Source of the DNA: Planococcus antarcticus DSM 14505
Lineage (GTDB): Bacteria > Bacillota > Bacilli > Bacillales_A > Planococcaceae
Reading direction: 5' to 3'
Length of the DNA stretch: 64,000 nucleotides
Assembly (NCBI RefSeq): GCF_001687565.2
Contig: NZ_CP016534.2
Location: 3,414,501 to 3,478,500 of the forward strand
Below, piece after piece: positions 18,279 to 27,295 of this stretch. The notes under the pieces are model-generated. The model had not been told where the DNA came from and did no database searches. It saw only the letters and a program-made list of their open reading frames with translations. The translations under genes and the position numbers were made by a program. The first letter of the stretch is position 1. Each line of letters starts with the position of its first letter.

Positions 18279-18322
18279 CATTCCTCTATTGTTTGAACCA
18301 ACTGGATTCTTATATGCAAACA
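18279..18322 (+). repeat. Islet repeat, type A, copy 3
   Basis: CATTCCTCTATTGTTTGAAC followed by CAACTGGATTCTTATATGCA, closely related to the copies at 14468 and 15164. No gene follows it now. Confidence 0.5.
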
Positions 18323-18520
18323 AAGCCAATTTGAATCCTACAATATTTGCGCCCTGCCTCTATCGCATTGGCGCTTGCAATGACCGCATTTCCAGGTTAA
18401 CCACAGATTGCTTTAACCTTAATGATCAGCCCTTTGCTTGAGTTGCCCCAGTCTTTGCTGTTGTCACACAGGTATTGCTAGTTCTTTAAAAAGACAGCTT
18501 CTCTTAAGCCACTAAATCGC

Positions 18521-18559
18521 AAAAGCACAATCGACAGTTTCTAAGTCGATTGTGCTTTT
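18521..18559. terminator. Perfect hairpin, orphan bidirectional terminator
   Basis: AAAAGCACAATCGAC (18521-18535) and GTCGATTGTGCTTTT (18545-18559) are perfect inverted copies with A- and T-runs at the outer ends. No gene ends beside it. Confidence 0.6.
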
Positions 18560-19027
18560 CCGTTTGAGAACTGATAAGGTACTGCCGCATTCTTTTAGGA
18601 TAATGTGTGGTGGGTTCAATAAAGTTCTATTTTTCAAATTAATCATTTTGGTTTTATTTTGCTATTTTTTCCAAAAGACTATTGAGGTTTTTCAAGAAGT
18701 AGTAGCACATGTTCCAAAAGGGCTTTAGCCCTTGCTGCAACAGGCTAGTTCAGAAATCTCCAAGCAGCAGTAGATCCCCGAATATTTAGTACGGGCGTTT
18801 TCATTATGACTAATCGATCTAACACACTTCCATATCCATTTTGATGGCTAGTTGAAAAAGAAAATATGGCTAACCTGTGGCAGAGAACCCTTCTCGCCCT
18901 CCGAATTACATTGAGTTTTCTAACGAATTTTTGCTATAGTTGCAAATAGATTCGTTGGTGTTATTGAAAGTATCGGTGTTTCGAGGAAATTTGCACGTTA
19001 AAACTACAGATAGAAAGAAGTTGCCTT

Positions 19028-20437
19028 ATGAACTCTCATGCACACGTTAAAAAACCAAAAACGATGGCTGCTATCTTAATGATCGGGTCTTTTATTGGCT
19101 TATTTGGTGAAACTGCATTGAATATGGCGTTGACCAATATTATGGAAGACTTCTCCATTAGTGCGGGTACTGCCCAGTGGCTTACGACTGGCTATTTATT
19201 GGTGTTAGCCATTTTGGTGCCGTTGTCTGCCTACTTAGTTCGCTGGTTCACAACACGCCAGTTAATCGTTTCAGCATTGCTCATTTCTTCGCTGGGTGCG
19301 TTGCTTGCCGCATTGGCACCTAGTTTCTCTGTTTTGCTGATCGGCCGCTTAGTTCAAGCGATCGGAACAGGCATATTCCTACCTTTAATGTTCAGTGTCA
19401 TTCTGCTGATCTTCCCGATCCAAAAGCGCGGATCGGTGATGGGCATTGTTGGTTTGGTCATCACGGCAGGCCCAGCTTTAGGGCCTACCTTAAGCGGATT
19501 GATCATCAATGCCAGCAGCTGGCATTATATTTTTTGGGTGATGATCGTGTTGAATATCCTGTTATTGATAGGTGCCTTAAAGACCGAAAACGTTTCCGAT
19601 ATTTCCAAGCCAAAAATTGATGTCGCATCGCTCGTCCTATCGACAGTTTCTTTTGGAGGCATTATCTTTTCATTGGCGACATTGGCAGAAACGTCATTTA
19701 CAGAGCCAACTGTCTGGGCTCCGCTACTGGCAGGCATGATCGCCTTGCTGCTGTTCATCAGTCGTCAGCTGAAGATGCCCCAGCCGATGGTCAACCTTCG
19801 CGTTTTCAAATACCCTATGTTCGCGCTGGGCACATTGTTGATGTTCATCACTTTGTTCGTCATTCTTTCAGTGGCGATCCTGATTCCTATTTACTTGAAG
19901 AGTGTACTGGCTTACACGTCGATTGCCGCAGGCCTATTGATGCTGCCAGCTAACTTGATTAACATCATCATGGCTCCGATCGTCGGATCCAATTTTGACC
20001 GTGTGGGTGCCCGCATCTTCACACGTGCCGGCTTTGCACTCGTGACGGTTGCGGCTATCGTCTTCCTATTGATTTTGTCAGCGACAACTCCGGTATGGCA
20101 AGTCATTGCTGCTCTTTGTATTTTGTTCCTGGGTATCTCTATGACGATTATGCCCGCGCAAACCCACGCGATGAATCAGCTGCCACCAGAGTTATACGCG
20201 GATGGATCAGCCGCCATGAATACCCTCACTCAACTGGCAGGAGCTGCCGGTACGGCAATTGCGATCACTTTATTCACAGCCGGTCAACAAAATTACATTG
20301 CAGAGTTTGGCGCAGGTATTCCTCCAGAGTTTCTGGCGTTCGGTACCCATTATGCGTTTTACGCAGTATTGGTCGCTGCAGCTATTGGATTGGTTGGTTC
20401 CTTGTTTATCAAAAACACTCGGGCCGCTACCAAATAA
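19028..20437 (+). CDS. MFS exporter of the DHA2 (EmrB/QacA-like) family
   Basis: A 469-residue polytopic membrane protein, probably with 14 helices, exporting drugs or toxic compounds by proton antiport. Visible are motif D-like ALTNIMEDFSI near residue 35 followed by QWLTTGYLLVLAILVPLSAY, and motif A-like GRLVQAIGTGIFLPLMF near 105. The length and the WLTTGYLL motif fit DHA2 (LmrB/MdrL). The start at 19028 has only a weak AAAGAAG upstream. It is monocistronic with a shared terminator. No TetR/MarR gene is adjacent. Confidence 0.88.
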   Translation: MNSHAHVKKPKTMAAILMIGSFIGLFGETALNMALTNIMEDFSISAGTAQWLTTGYLLVLAILVPLSAYLVRWFTTRQLIVSALLISSLGALLAALAPSFSVLLIGRLVQAIGTGIFLPLMFSVILLIFPIQKRGSVMGIVGLVITAGPALGPTLSGLIINASSWHYIFWVMIVLNILLLIGALKTENVSDISKPKIDVASLVLSTVSFGGIIFSLATLAETSFTEPTVWAPLLAGMIALLLFISRQLKMPQPMVNLRVFKYPMFALGTLLMFITLFVILSVAILIPIYLKSVLAYTSIAAGLLMLPANLINIIMAPIVGSNFDRVGARIFTRAGFALVTVAAIVFLLILSATTPVWQVIAALCILFLGISMTIMPAQTHAMNQLPPELYADGSAAMNTLTQLAGAAGTAIAITLFTAGQQNYIAEFGAGIPPEFLAFGTHYAFYAVLVAAAIGLVGSLFIKNTRAATK

Positions 20438-20440
20438 CGT

Positions 20441-20480
20441 AAAAATACACCCATCCTAATTAAAGGATCGGTGTATTTTT
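20441..20480. terminator. Bidirectional terminator between MFS and DUF4181 genes
   Basis: A 17-nt arm AAAAATACACCCATCCT pairs with AGGATCGGTGTATTTTT (one mismatch) between two convergent genes and carries A- and T-runs at both ends. Confidence 0.85.
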
Positions 20481-20486
20481 TTGCAG

Positions 20487-20897
20487 TTAGAGTCGAAGAT
20501 TAATCAAATCTAATTGAATTGTTGCAACAAGTGCGGCAATGACCAAAATCGTAATTTCACTCATCGTCAGAATCCACTGTTTGGGGTTATCGGTGTATTT
20601 CCATTGGAAAAACGCTTTTACCGAGGAATCGATAAACATGAATGCAACCCAGATGATTAAATAAAGAGCGAATGGATACTCTTTGTAAAAAAACAAATAC
20701 AGCACCACGAACATTGCAATCATCGTCGCAATTCTGATTCCCCAGTCCATTTTTTTATGCAGATGATTGACATGGTTATTCGAAAACCAGTTGGTTGTCT
20801 CTTTCTCAATGTTGAATATTTTTCTTAAAACCCATTTCACTAACCAAATCGCACCAAATAAAGCCACTAAAAACAAACCGAATTTCAACCAAAGCAT
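20487..20897 (-). CDS. DUF4181 membrane protein, copy 1
   Basis: A 136-residue membrane protein with four hydrophobic segments (about residues 3-20, 55-75, 78-98 and 112-132) and the conserved patterns LRKIFNIEKE and FFQWKYTDNPKQWILTMSEI of DUF4181. Its function is unknown. It shares about half its residues with the copy at 22909-23319. It lies 12 nt downstream of a DUF6366-like frame, probably in one transcript started at the conserved promoter near 21174-21189. Confidence 0.85.
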   Translation of the reverse strand: MLWLKFGLFLVALFGAIWLVKWVLRKIFNIEKETTNWFSNNHVNHLHKKMDWGIRIATMIAMFVVLYLFFYKEYPFALYLIIWVAFMFIDSSVKAFFQWKYTDNPKQWILTMSEITILVIAALVATIQLDLINLRL

Positions 20898-20909
20898 CTG
20901 AATCCCCCT

Positions 20910-21132
20910 CTAACTAAAAAAGAACTGGTAAATGACGTAGCCCACACACAATACCAAAATTAATAAAGCCATGCCTTTCCAACCCATATCTCCTGCTATG
21001 TCTATTACATTGCCATTTCCTTCTCCTCGATCGATTCCATCGCGTAGATTTCCTGTCTGATTGTTCTTTTGCTCATTTTGTCTCCATTGCTGTCTTTTTT
21101 CTTATGTCGTTTTCTTTGCGTCTATAGGGCAT
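20910..21132 (-). pseudogene. DUF6366-like small protein, apparent frameshift, copy 1
   Basis: One minus-strand frame gives QTGNLRDGIDRGEG, then DMGWKGMALLILVLCVGYVI and a stop at 20910-20912: a Gly/Asp-rich stretch plus one C-terminal membrane segment, as in DUF6366. The upstream basic segment (RRKENDIRKK) lies in another frame and the two meet at a run of six A (21094-21099). With five A the frame would be open. The ATG at 21132 is poorly spaced from AGGAG, so the true start is uncertain. It precedes DUF4181 copy 1. Confidence 0.5.
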
Positions 21133-21173
21133 GCTCCTATTCTTCATTTCCGAAACGCTCAATCATCTTGTCC

Positions 21174-21189
21174 CTATTATGACATATAT
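21174..21189 (-). promoter_or_regulatory. Conserved promoter-like 16-mer, copy 1
   Basis: ATATATGTCATAATAG (minus strand) is identical upstream of both DUF6366-DUF4181 pairs (second copy 23621-23636), while the flanking bases differ. It contains an extended -10-like TGTCATAAT. The conservation in otherwise diverged upstream sequence suggests a promoter or operator shared by the two copies. Confidence 0.5.
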
Positions 21190-21353
21190 TGGATAGACCC
21201 TCTACAGTATTCAACAAAAAGCAATTGAAGACCGGCTTGAAAGATTGACAGGAACGGGCTATGCTCTCATTAGTTGCTTTGGCAATTCTCTCCGTTGCTC
21301 TATCATTAGAGCTAATGGATTTTCTAAAATCAACTTGATAAGGGGATACCAAC

Positions 21354-22538
21354 ATGAATTCTTTTCAGCACATATACGATCGAAAAAATACCCGTTCTGT
21401 TAAATGGGATTCCATGAAAACGATATACAATCTAGAAGACAGCTCAGACATTTTGCCGATGTGGATTGCAGATATGGATTTCCCTGCACCGCCCCCTGTC
21501 CTAAAAGCGTTGCATGACCGCGTCGAGCATTCAATTTTCGGCTATTCTTTTATGTGTGAAGACTGCCGGACTGCCGTGATCAATTGGCAAGCAAAACGAA
21601 ACGATTGGCAAATCGAAAGGGATTGGCTTCTTTTTCATCAAGGCATTATCCCGGCAATTGCATCTATCATTGAAACCTTCACCGAAAAGAACGATAAAAT
21701 AGTGGTGACACCTCCCGTCTACCCTTCTTTTTTCCAACTGGCTGAACATCAAGACCGAGAAGTTCTATACTCACCACTAATTGTGCAAGATGGACAATAC
21801 ACGATTGACTTCGAAGACTTTGAAGAAAAATTGCAAAATGCTGCTCTCTTCATTCTTTGCAACCCGCACAATCCGGGTGGCCGCGTGTGGACACCAGAAG
21901 AGTTAACCGAAATTATTCGGTTGTGCAGCAAGCATGATGTCCTTATTATTTCAGATGAAATACACGGTGATTTAATGATGGGTGAAAGTCGTCATACGCC
22001 GCTGGCAAAAATCGCAGGTACTGAAAGCGACAGAGTGTTTACGTGTATGGCTCCGACAAAAACATTTAATCTAGCCGGTATCCAAGTGGCGATGATTGTG
22101 GCAACTGATAAAGAAAAACGCGCCAAGTTAGAAAAACACGCCCTCGCTCACGGCTCTGGCATGCTCAATGCTTTTGCGCCTGCTGCTTTAACCGCTGCAT
22201 ACAATGACAGCGAGCTGTGGCTTGAGGAAATGCTGACGATTATTTCTGACAATATCGATTTTGCCATTAGAGAATTGCAGAAAAAAGTCCCAGGCTTGCG
22301 CGTCATGGAGCCACAATCGACTTATTTGTTGTGGATCGATTACAGTGAACTGGGCTTAACAGAAGATGAAGTCATGGAACAACTATTGTTTACCGGAAAA
22401 GTCGCATTAGAGCCCGGAAGCAAGTATGGATCCGCAGGTCTGGGGTATTTGCGATTAAATGCAGCATGTCCGAGAGCTACGTTGTCCGAAGGCATTGACC
22501 GGATTGCTTTCGCGTTAACCAACAATGACGATACTTAA
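21354..22538 (+). CDS. patB: MalY/PatB-type PLP-dependent C-S lyase (cystathionine beta-lyase)
   Basis: A 394-residue fold-type I PLP enzyme that cleaves cystathionine or cysteine conjugates. Family marks are LPMWIADMDFPAPPPVLKAL near residue 35, HNPGGRVWT near 172, SDEIHGDL near 201 and the PLP-lysine motif APTKTFNLAG near 235. AAGGGGA precedes ATG at 21354. It is monocistronic with a terminator at 22572-22612 and is flanked on both sides by minus-strand DUF6366-DUF4181 pairs, so it was probably present before or inserted during that duplication. Confidence 0.9.
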   Translation: MNSFQHIYDRKNTRSVKWDSMKTIYNLEDSSDILPMWIADMDFPAPPPVLKALHDRVEHSIFGYSFMCEDCRTAVINWQAKRNDWQIERDWLLFHQGIIPAIASIIETFTEKNDKIVVTPPVYPSFFQLAEHQDREVLYSPLIVQDGQYTIDFEDFEEKLQNAALFILCNPHNPGGRVWTPEELTEIIRLCSKHDVLIISDEIHGDLMMGESRHTPLAKIAGTESDRVFTCMAPTKTFNLAGIQVAMIVATDKEKRAKLEKHALAHGSGMLNAFAPAALTAAYNDSELWLEEMLTIISDNIDFAIRELQKKVPGLRVMEPQSTYLLWIDYSELGLTEDEVMEQLLFTGKVALEPGSKYGSAGLGYLRLNAACPRATLSEGIDRIAFALTNNDDT

Positions 22539-22571
22539 TTTCATGTTCAAAAGACTGTCAATCCAATAAAT

Positions 22572-22612
22572 AAAGCCTCAGGTATTCCATTGGAGGAATT
22601 GCTGAAGGCTTT
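22572..22612 (+). terminator. Terminator of the MalY/PatB gene
   Basis: AAAGCCTCAG and CTGAAGGCTTT pair around an inner ATTCC/GGAAT stem and are followed by GTTTTTT. Confidence 0.8.
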
Positions 22613-22908
22613 GTTTTTTCTTCTTTTTTTTCGGGGTGCGTATGCAGAAATCTTAACTGCCTTTTTATCGCTGACTGGTTTTTCTTCTTTTTTTCAGCTT
22701 CTTCAGCAACCACCAGCAGAACGAGTATAATAGTATTTTAGATAACCACTTATGCGGCACATGATAAAAGGATGGCGGCACTATGCTTCTGGCAGACTGT
22801 TTGAGAAAGTTTATTCTTGCCCTTACGCTCCGTAATCAAATCAAACACTTCATTAATCCCAAAGGAACTGGCACATGGCATCTGGATTCCTTTTGGAGAA
22901 TAGTCGTA

Positions 22909-23319
22909 TTAATAATATACCAAGTTGAGCATATCAAACTGAAGAATTACCACTATTCCGATTACCAAAATAACCATCTCTCCCATCGTCAGGATAGATT
23001 GCTTCGGATTGTCCGAGTATTTCCATTCAAAAAAGCCTCTTACGGAATAGTCTATAACCGTCAGCAAAATCCACGCCCCCCAGAAAAAATTTAATGGGTA
23101 TTCTATGAACATCAGCAAGTATATGATGGTGATAAGTGCAAGCATCGCCGTAATTCTTACAGTCCAGTCGACTTTCTGGTGCAGTTTGTTGATATGGTTA
23201 TAGGAAACCCAGCCTTGTTTTTCTTTCTCGATTTTAAATATTTTTTTCAAGGAAAATTTCACTAACGACATCCATACAAACAAAATCACAAAAGACAATC
23301 CGATTTTTAGCCACACCAT
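22909..23319 (-). CDS. DUF4181 membrane protein, copy 2
   Basis: A 136-residue paralogue of the protein at 20487-20897, with the same four membrane segments and the patterns LKKIFKIEKE and FFEWKYSDNPKQSILTMGEM. Function unknown. It follows a DUF6366-like frame by about 41 nt, copying the arrangement on the other side of the lyase gene. About 350 nt upstream on the plus strand and 290 nt downstream I see no other gene. Confidence 0.85.
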   Translation of the reverse strand: MVWLKIGLSFVILFVWMSLVKFSLKKIFKIEKEKQGWVSYNHINKLHQKVDWTVRITAMLALITIIYLLMFIEYPLNFFWGAWILLTVIDYSVRGFFEWKYSDNPKQSILTMGEMVILVIGIVVILQFDMLNLVYY

Positions 23320-23360
23320 GCAAGTGCCTCATTGAGTGATTGATAATCAAACTTCCTCCT

Positions 23361-23572
23361 TCAACTAAAAAAGAATTGATAGATGACGTAGCCCAGAAAT
23401 AATACTAGAATTAATAAGGCCATCCCTTTCCAGCCCATGTCGCCCGATACGTCCGTCAAATTGCCGCCACTGCCACGATCAAACCCATCACGCAGAGATC
23501 CTCCGGGATTTTTTTCAGCTCGCTTTGCCTCAAATCTTCTCTTTTTTCTTTTGGATTCTTCTTTGTATCCAC
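23361..23572 (-). pseudogene. DUF6366-like small protein, apparent frameshift, copy 2
   Basis: GTG at 23572, 11 nt after GAGGAG, opens VDTKKNPKEKREDLRQSELK, the typical start of DUF6366. The second half (NPGGSLRDGFDRGSGG, then GDMGWKGMALLILVLFLGYV and a stop at 23361-23363) is in another frame. The two meet at a run of seven A (23509-23515); eight A would give one open frame of about 70 residues with a single C-terminal membrane segment. It could be a real mutation, slippage or a sequence error. It precedes DUF4181 copy 2. Confidence 0.6.
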
Positions 23573-23620
23573 CTGGCTATCCACTCCTCAATTTACTAAT
23601 AATTCAATTAATTCATAATG

Positions 23621-23636
23621 CTATTATGACATATAT
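23621..23636 (-). promoter_or_regulatory. Conserved promoter-like 16-mer, copy 2
   Basis: ATATATGTCATAATAG on the minus strand, about 50 nt upstream of the DUF6366 copy 2 start. Identical to the motif at 21174-21189. Confidence 0.5.
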
Positions 23637-23717
23637 TTTCGATTTTGCTCTTTATTGTTTTTTAAAAAGGGCATTTGAATAAGATACGAAATTTTGAATA
23701 GGACGGAGGGAAAATCT

Positions 23718-23765
23718 ATGCATGTAAACCTGCTGTTGTCGATCGTAATGGTGATTGTCGGCGTT
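23718..23765 (+). pseudogene. 5' part of a 58-codon membrane protein gene cut by IS21
   Basis: ATG at 23718 follows GGAGGG and encodes MHVNLLLSIVMVIVGV before the element begins. Removing the element and one GCGTT copy joins this exactly in frame to the part at 28852-28980, giving a 58-residue protein with two hydrophobic segments and a Lys/His-rich C-terminus. The family is unknown. The exact restoration shows the gene was intact when the element inserted. Confidence 0.85.
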
Positions 23766-23902
23766 TGTAAACGCTAAACTAGACTAAACAGTTTTCCGCA
23801 AATAAAGGTAAACAGATTTCACCAAATAAGGCACAACAGTTTACCAATACCAATGCACTTTTAATATACTTGAGAGAGTCTATTGAAAGTGAGGAATGAG
23901 GA

Positions 23903-25447
23903 GTGGAAAAGTTTATGATTTACAATGAGATTCATCAACTGCGCGACACGGGCTTTTCAAATAGCGCAATCGCCAAGAAGCTGAAGATATCCAGAAACCG
24001 GGTGATTGATTACGGAAATATGACGCCCGATGATTTTTGTGAATTCGTTCTGTCGCTTCAAAACAGAAGCAAGAAATTGGATCCGTATCATGAGGAGATT
24101 GTCGGCTGGCTGAAGGAACATCCGGATCTGACAGGGGCACAGATTTTTGATTGGTTGGAAGAGCGGTTGGGCGTAAGTGCTATCGCTGAAAATACCGTGA
24201 GGAATTACGTGAATGAGCTGCGGGAGATTTATCACATTCCCAAGCAAGCAGAAGAACGAACATTCAGTGCCGTTCCGGAGCTTCCCATGGGACAACAGAT
24301 TCAAGTGGATTTTGGGCAGAAAAAGGTACTGACAACCGATGGTACTTTCAAACGTCTGTATTTTATCGGTTTTGTGCTGGCGCATTCGAGGTTTAAGTAT
24401 GTGGAGTTCTTGGACCGGCCCTTCCGGGCAAGCGATCTGATACATATGCATGAGAATGCCTTTCGCCATTTTGGGGGCATGTCCCGAGAAATCGTTTACG
24501 ACCAAGACCGGCTATTAATGGTCAGTGAGAATTCCGGAGATTTGATTATGACGGCCGAATTTACCAAGTACCAGCAGACGCGAAAATTCAAAGTCTACCT
24601 TTGCCGGAAATCGGATCCGCAGTCCAAAGGGAAAATCGAACAAGTCATCAAATATGTAAAATACAATTTCGTTAAAAACCGCACGTTTGCCAATTTAATC
24701 GATTGGCAGGATGCCTGCATGAAGTGGCTTAAACGGACCGGCAATTACAAAGTCCATCACAATATTAAAAAAAGACCCTTTGAGGTGCACGCCCTGGAAA
24801 AGGAACACCTGCAAAAGGTCTCTGGTACTTACATTTTTGAAAAAGTTTTCACTTCGAGTATAACAAGAGATGTTGGCCCTGACAATGTCATTCGCTTTGA
24901 CGCCAACCGTTACAGTGTACCGCGCGGTACCTACCGAAAAGGGGCACCGAACATTGTCTATGTTCAAAGCGATGGCGCCTACTTGTACATCCGCCTTCAG
25001 CAACACGGAGAGGTTTTAGCGAAGCACCCACTGGCGACCGGCAAAGGAGAACTCATTTCCGAAGAATCCCACCGAGAACGGAATACGATCAAGCGAGATT
25101 TATTGATCGAACAGATTCAAGAACAGTTGACGGATACCAAAATGGCCGACTGGTTAATTGAGCAATTGACCGAAAGATACCCGCGTCATTTAATCGATCA
25201 GTTGAAGGTTGTGCAATCCGTTATCGCAAACTACCCAGACTTTGTCGATGAAGCACTGCATGAGTTGAAACGTCTCAAATTGTCGAGTGCGAATGATTTA
25301 CGGGACATCGCCAGCTCGTTAGAGATTCAGCAACAAAAGAACCTGTCAAAAGTGGGCACGATCAATGAGAAATACAAAGACCTCGTGGCTCCCGAACGGA
25401 CAGCGGACATTTACCTCTCCGTCCTTCAAGGAGGTGAGCAGCGATGA
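23903..25447 (+). CDS. istA: IstA transposase of the outer IS21 element
   Basis: A 514-residue DDE transposase. An N-terminal helix-turn-helix (GFSNSAIAKKLKISRNRV near residue 17) is followed by a second DNA-binding region and the catalytic core: Asp in QVDFGQ near 132, Asp in IVYDQDRLL near 198 and Glu in SKGKIEQVIKYVK near 240. It acts with IstB in cut-and-paste or replicative transposition. GTG at 23903 is preceded by AGGA; ATG at 23915 is an alternative. It overlaps istB by 4 nt. Intact. Confidence 0.92.
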   Translation: MEKFMIYNEIHQLRDTGFSNSAIAKKLKISRNRVIDYGNMTPDDFCEFVLSLQNRSKKLDPYHEEIVGWLKEHPDLTGAQIFDWLEERLGVSAIAENTVRNYVNELREIYHIPKQAEERTFSAVPELPMGQQIQVDFGQKKVLTTDGTFKRLYFIGFVLAHSRFKYVEFLDRPFRASDLIHMHENAFRHFGGMSREIVYDQDRLLMVSENSGDLIMTAEFTKYQQTRKFKVYLCRKSDPQSKGKIEQVIKYVKYNFVKNRTFANLIDWQDACMKWLKRTGNYKVHHNIKKRPFEVHALEKEHLQKVSGTYIFEKVFTSSITRDVGPDNVIRFDANRYSVPRGTYRKGAPNIVYVQSDGAYLYIRLQQHGEVLAKHPLATGKGELISEESHRERNTIKRDLLIEQIQEQLTDTKMADWLIEQLTERYPRHLIDQLKVVQSVIANYPDFVDEALHELKRLKLSSANDLRDIASSLEIQQQKNLSKVGTINEKYKDLVAPERTADIYLSVLQGGEQR

Positions 25448-25612
25448 GTCATCCCTACGAGGGGCTACAAGAAAAGTGCCGAACCTTGCGATTGGCAGAG
25501 ACGGCCAAAGAATTGCCGAATTTCCTTCGTGAAGCCGAATCAAAAGGATGGACTTATCATGAGTTTATCCATGAAGTGCTTAGCTATGAAATGCGTTGCC
25601 GTGCATACAGCC
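25444..25612 (+). pseudogene. istB: 5' fragment of outer istB
   Basis: This encodes the first 56 residues of an IstB ATPase (SHPYEGLQEKCRTLRLAETA and onward to SYEMRCRAYS). The reading continues at 28169 once the inner element is removed, giving an IstB of about 261 residues, the usual length. It overlaps the end of istA, as in other IS21 elements. Confidence 0.85.
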
Positions 25613-25747
25613 ACTTAATAGAACCACCTGTGCCATATTTTAGAACCACTTCGGACAAAAAATAGAACCACTTAAGACATGAGAGAACCACTCCTATATA
25701 ATTAGTTTGCGGAATATTCCGTAAATTGATTGTGTAGGAGGTTTTTT

Positions 25748-27295
25748 ATGATCAAATATCGAGAGATTCTACGGCTGGATGCTCAGGAGGTATCCAAACG
25801 TGGAATCGCAGCCAGTTGTAAGTGTTCAAGGAATACGATCACTGAAGTGCTGGAACAGGCAGAAAAGAAAGGGATTTCCTGGCCCTTGCCAGAGGATCTC
25901 GGAGACAGAGAACTTCAAAAGCTTCTTTTTCCCGAGAAGCATGTGAAAGATGAAAGATACTTGCCTGATATGGACTACGTCCATAAAGAAATGGCGAAAA
26001 CGGGTGTGACGCTCTCGCTCCTGTGGCATGAGTATGTGATTATCTGCCGAAACGGAAATCAGATTCCTTACAGCTACCGTCAATTCTGCCGGGAATACAC
26101 CAAGTTCGTCACGTCAACCAAAGCGACTATGCGCATCAAACGAAAGCCAGCCGAAACCCTTGAAGTTGATTGGGCAGGTTCTACTATGAGCGTCCGAGAT
26201 CAAACAGCCGGTGAAGTTCACGAGGTCTCTCTTTTTGCGGCTACTTTGTCCTGTAGTGGCTACTCGTATGTCGAAGGGTTCTATTCAATGAATTCGCTTC
26301 ATTGGATTACCGGACATATCCATGCATTTGAATTCTTTGGAGGCATTACACAGACGATTGTACCTGACAATTTGAAGACCGGAGTTGAAAAACCATCTTA
26401 TATCGATCCGGTGATCAATCGGACATATCAAGAGTTGGCGGAACATTATCAGACCGTCATTATACCGGCACGCGTCAGAAAACCTAAGGACAAGCCCAGT
26501 GTCGAAGGAACCGTTGGTACCATCACCACTTGGATTATCGCTTCCCTGAGGAATCAAGTGTTCTTTTCACTGCAAGAACTGAATGAAGCCGTCCGGCTTA
26601 AGCTCGAGGAATTTAATAAAAAAGAGTTTCAAAAGAAAAAAGGAAGCCGGCTCACTGCCTTCTTGGAAGAGGAGAAGTTTGCGCTTCTCCCACTGCCTGC
26701 TTCCCGGTACGAAATGGCTCAATGGAAAAAAGCTACTTTACAACCAGATTATCATATCGAAGAAGACAAGATGTATTATTCCGTGCCTTATGAATACATT
26801 AAACACGTTGTGGAAATTCGGGTGACCCGAACAATGGTGGAGGTGTTCTTCAACAACTTCCGAATTGCCTCTCACAAGCGATTATTCGGTAAAGACGGCC
26901 AATCGTCTACGCTTTTCGAACATCTGCCAGCCAAGCATCAGCAGTTTCTAACGTTTACACCCGCGCATTTCATTGAATGGGGAGAGTCCGTCGGACCCTC
27001 TACGGAAAAAGCTGTCCGCACGATTCTAGCCAATGGAACCAATGAAAAGCAGGCACTCAAGCTGTGCTTAGGGCTCTCTAAACTCGTTGCACAATATAGT
27101 GAACACGAACTTGAGGTGGCTTGTGAGAAGTCATTGGCCTTCTCTCCAAGAGTGAGCCTCAATACGATCAAAACGATACTCAAAACCGAGCGTGACATCA
27201 AAACGGCGACTCAGTCGCAAAAGAAAACTGTCAGCCTTTCAAAAGAGCATGGATTTGTCAGAGGGGCAGACTACTACGGGAGGAAAGATAAATGA
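25748..27295 (+). CDS. istA: IstA transposase of the inner IS21 element
   Basis: A 515-residue DDE transposase, only distantly similar to the outer IstA. It has an N-terminal helix-turn-helix (SKRGIAASCKCSRNTITEVL), an Asp in LEVDWAG near residue 137, an Asp in IVPDNLKTG near 210 and a Glu in KDKPSVEGTVG near 254. TAGGAGG is 6 nt before ATG at 25748, so the longer start at 25730 is not used. It overlaps istB by 4 nt and is intact. Confidence 0.92.
   Translation: MIKYREILRLDAQEVSKRGIAASCKCSRNTITEVLEQAEKKGISWPLPEDLGDRELQKLLFPEKHVKDERYLPDMDYVHKEMAKTGVTLSLLWHEYVIICRNGNQIPYSYRQFCREYTKFVTSTKATMRIKRKPAETLEVDWAGSTMSVRDQTAGEVHEVSLFAATLSCSGYSYVEGFYSMNSLHWITGHIHAFEFFGGITQTIVPDNLKTGVEKPSYIDPVINRTYQELAEHYQTVIIPARVRKPKDKPSVEGTVGTITTWIIASLRNQVFFSLQELNEAVRLKLEEFNKKEFQKKKGSRLTAFLEEEKFALLPLPASRYEMAQWKKATLQPDYHIEEDKMYYSVPYEYIKHVVEIRVTRTMVEVFFNNFRIASHKRLFGKDGQSSTLFEHLPAKHQQFLTFTPAHFIEWGESVGPSTEKAVRTILANGTNEKQALKLCLGLSKLVAQYSEHELEVACEKSLAFSPRVSLNTIKTILKTERDIKTATQSQKKTVSLSKEHGFVRGADYYGRKDK

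Larger units (their letters stand above)
18017..19027. other. Long intergenic region
   Basis: No gene is supportable over about 1 kb. It contains a type A islet repeat (18279-18322), a perfect hairpin (18521-18559) and, at its right end, the probable promoter of the MFS gene. The region reads like decayed accessory sequence. Confidence 0.4.
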
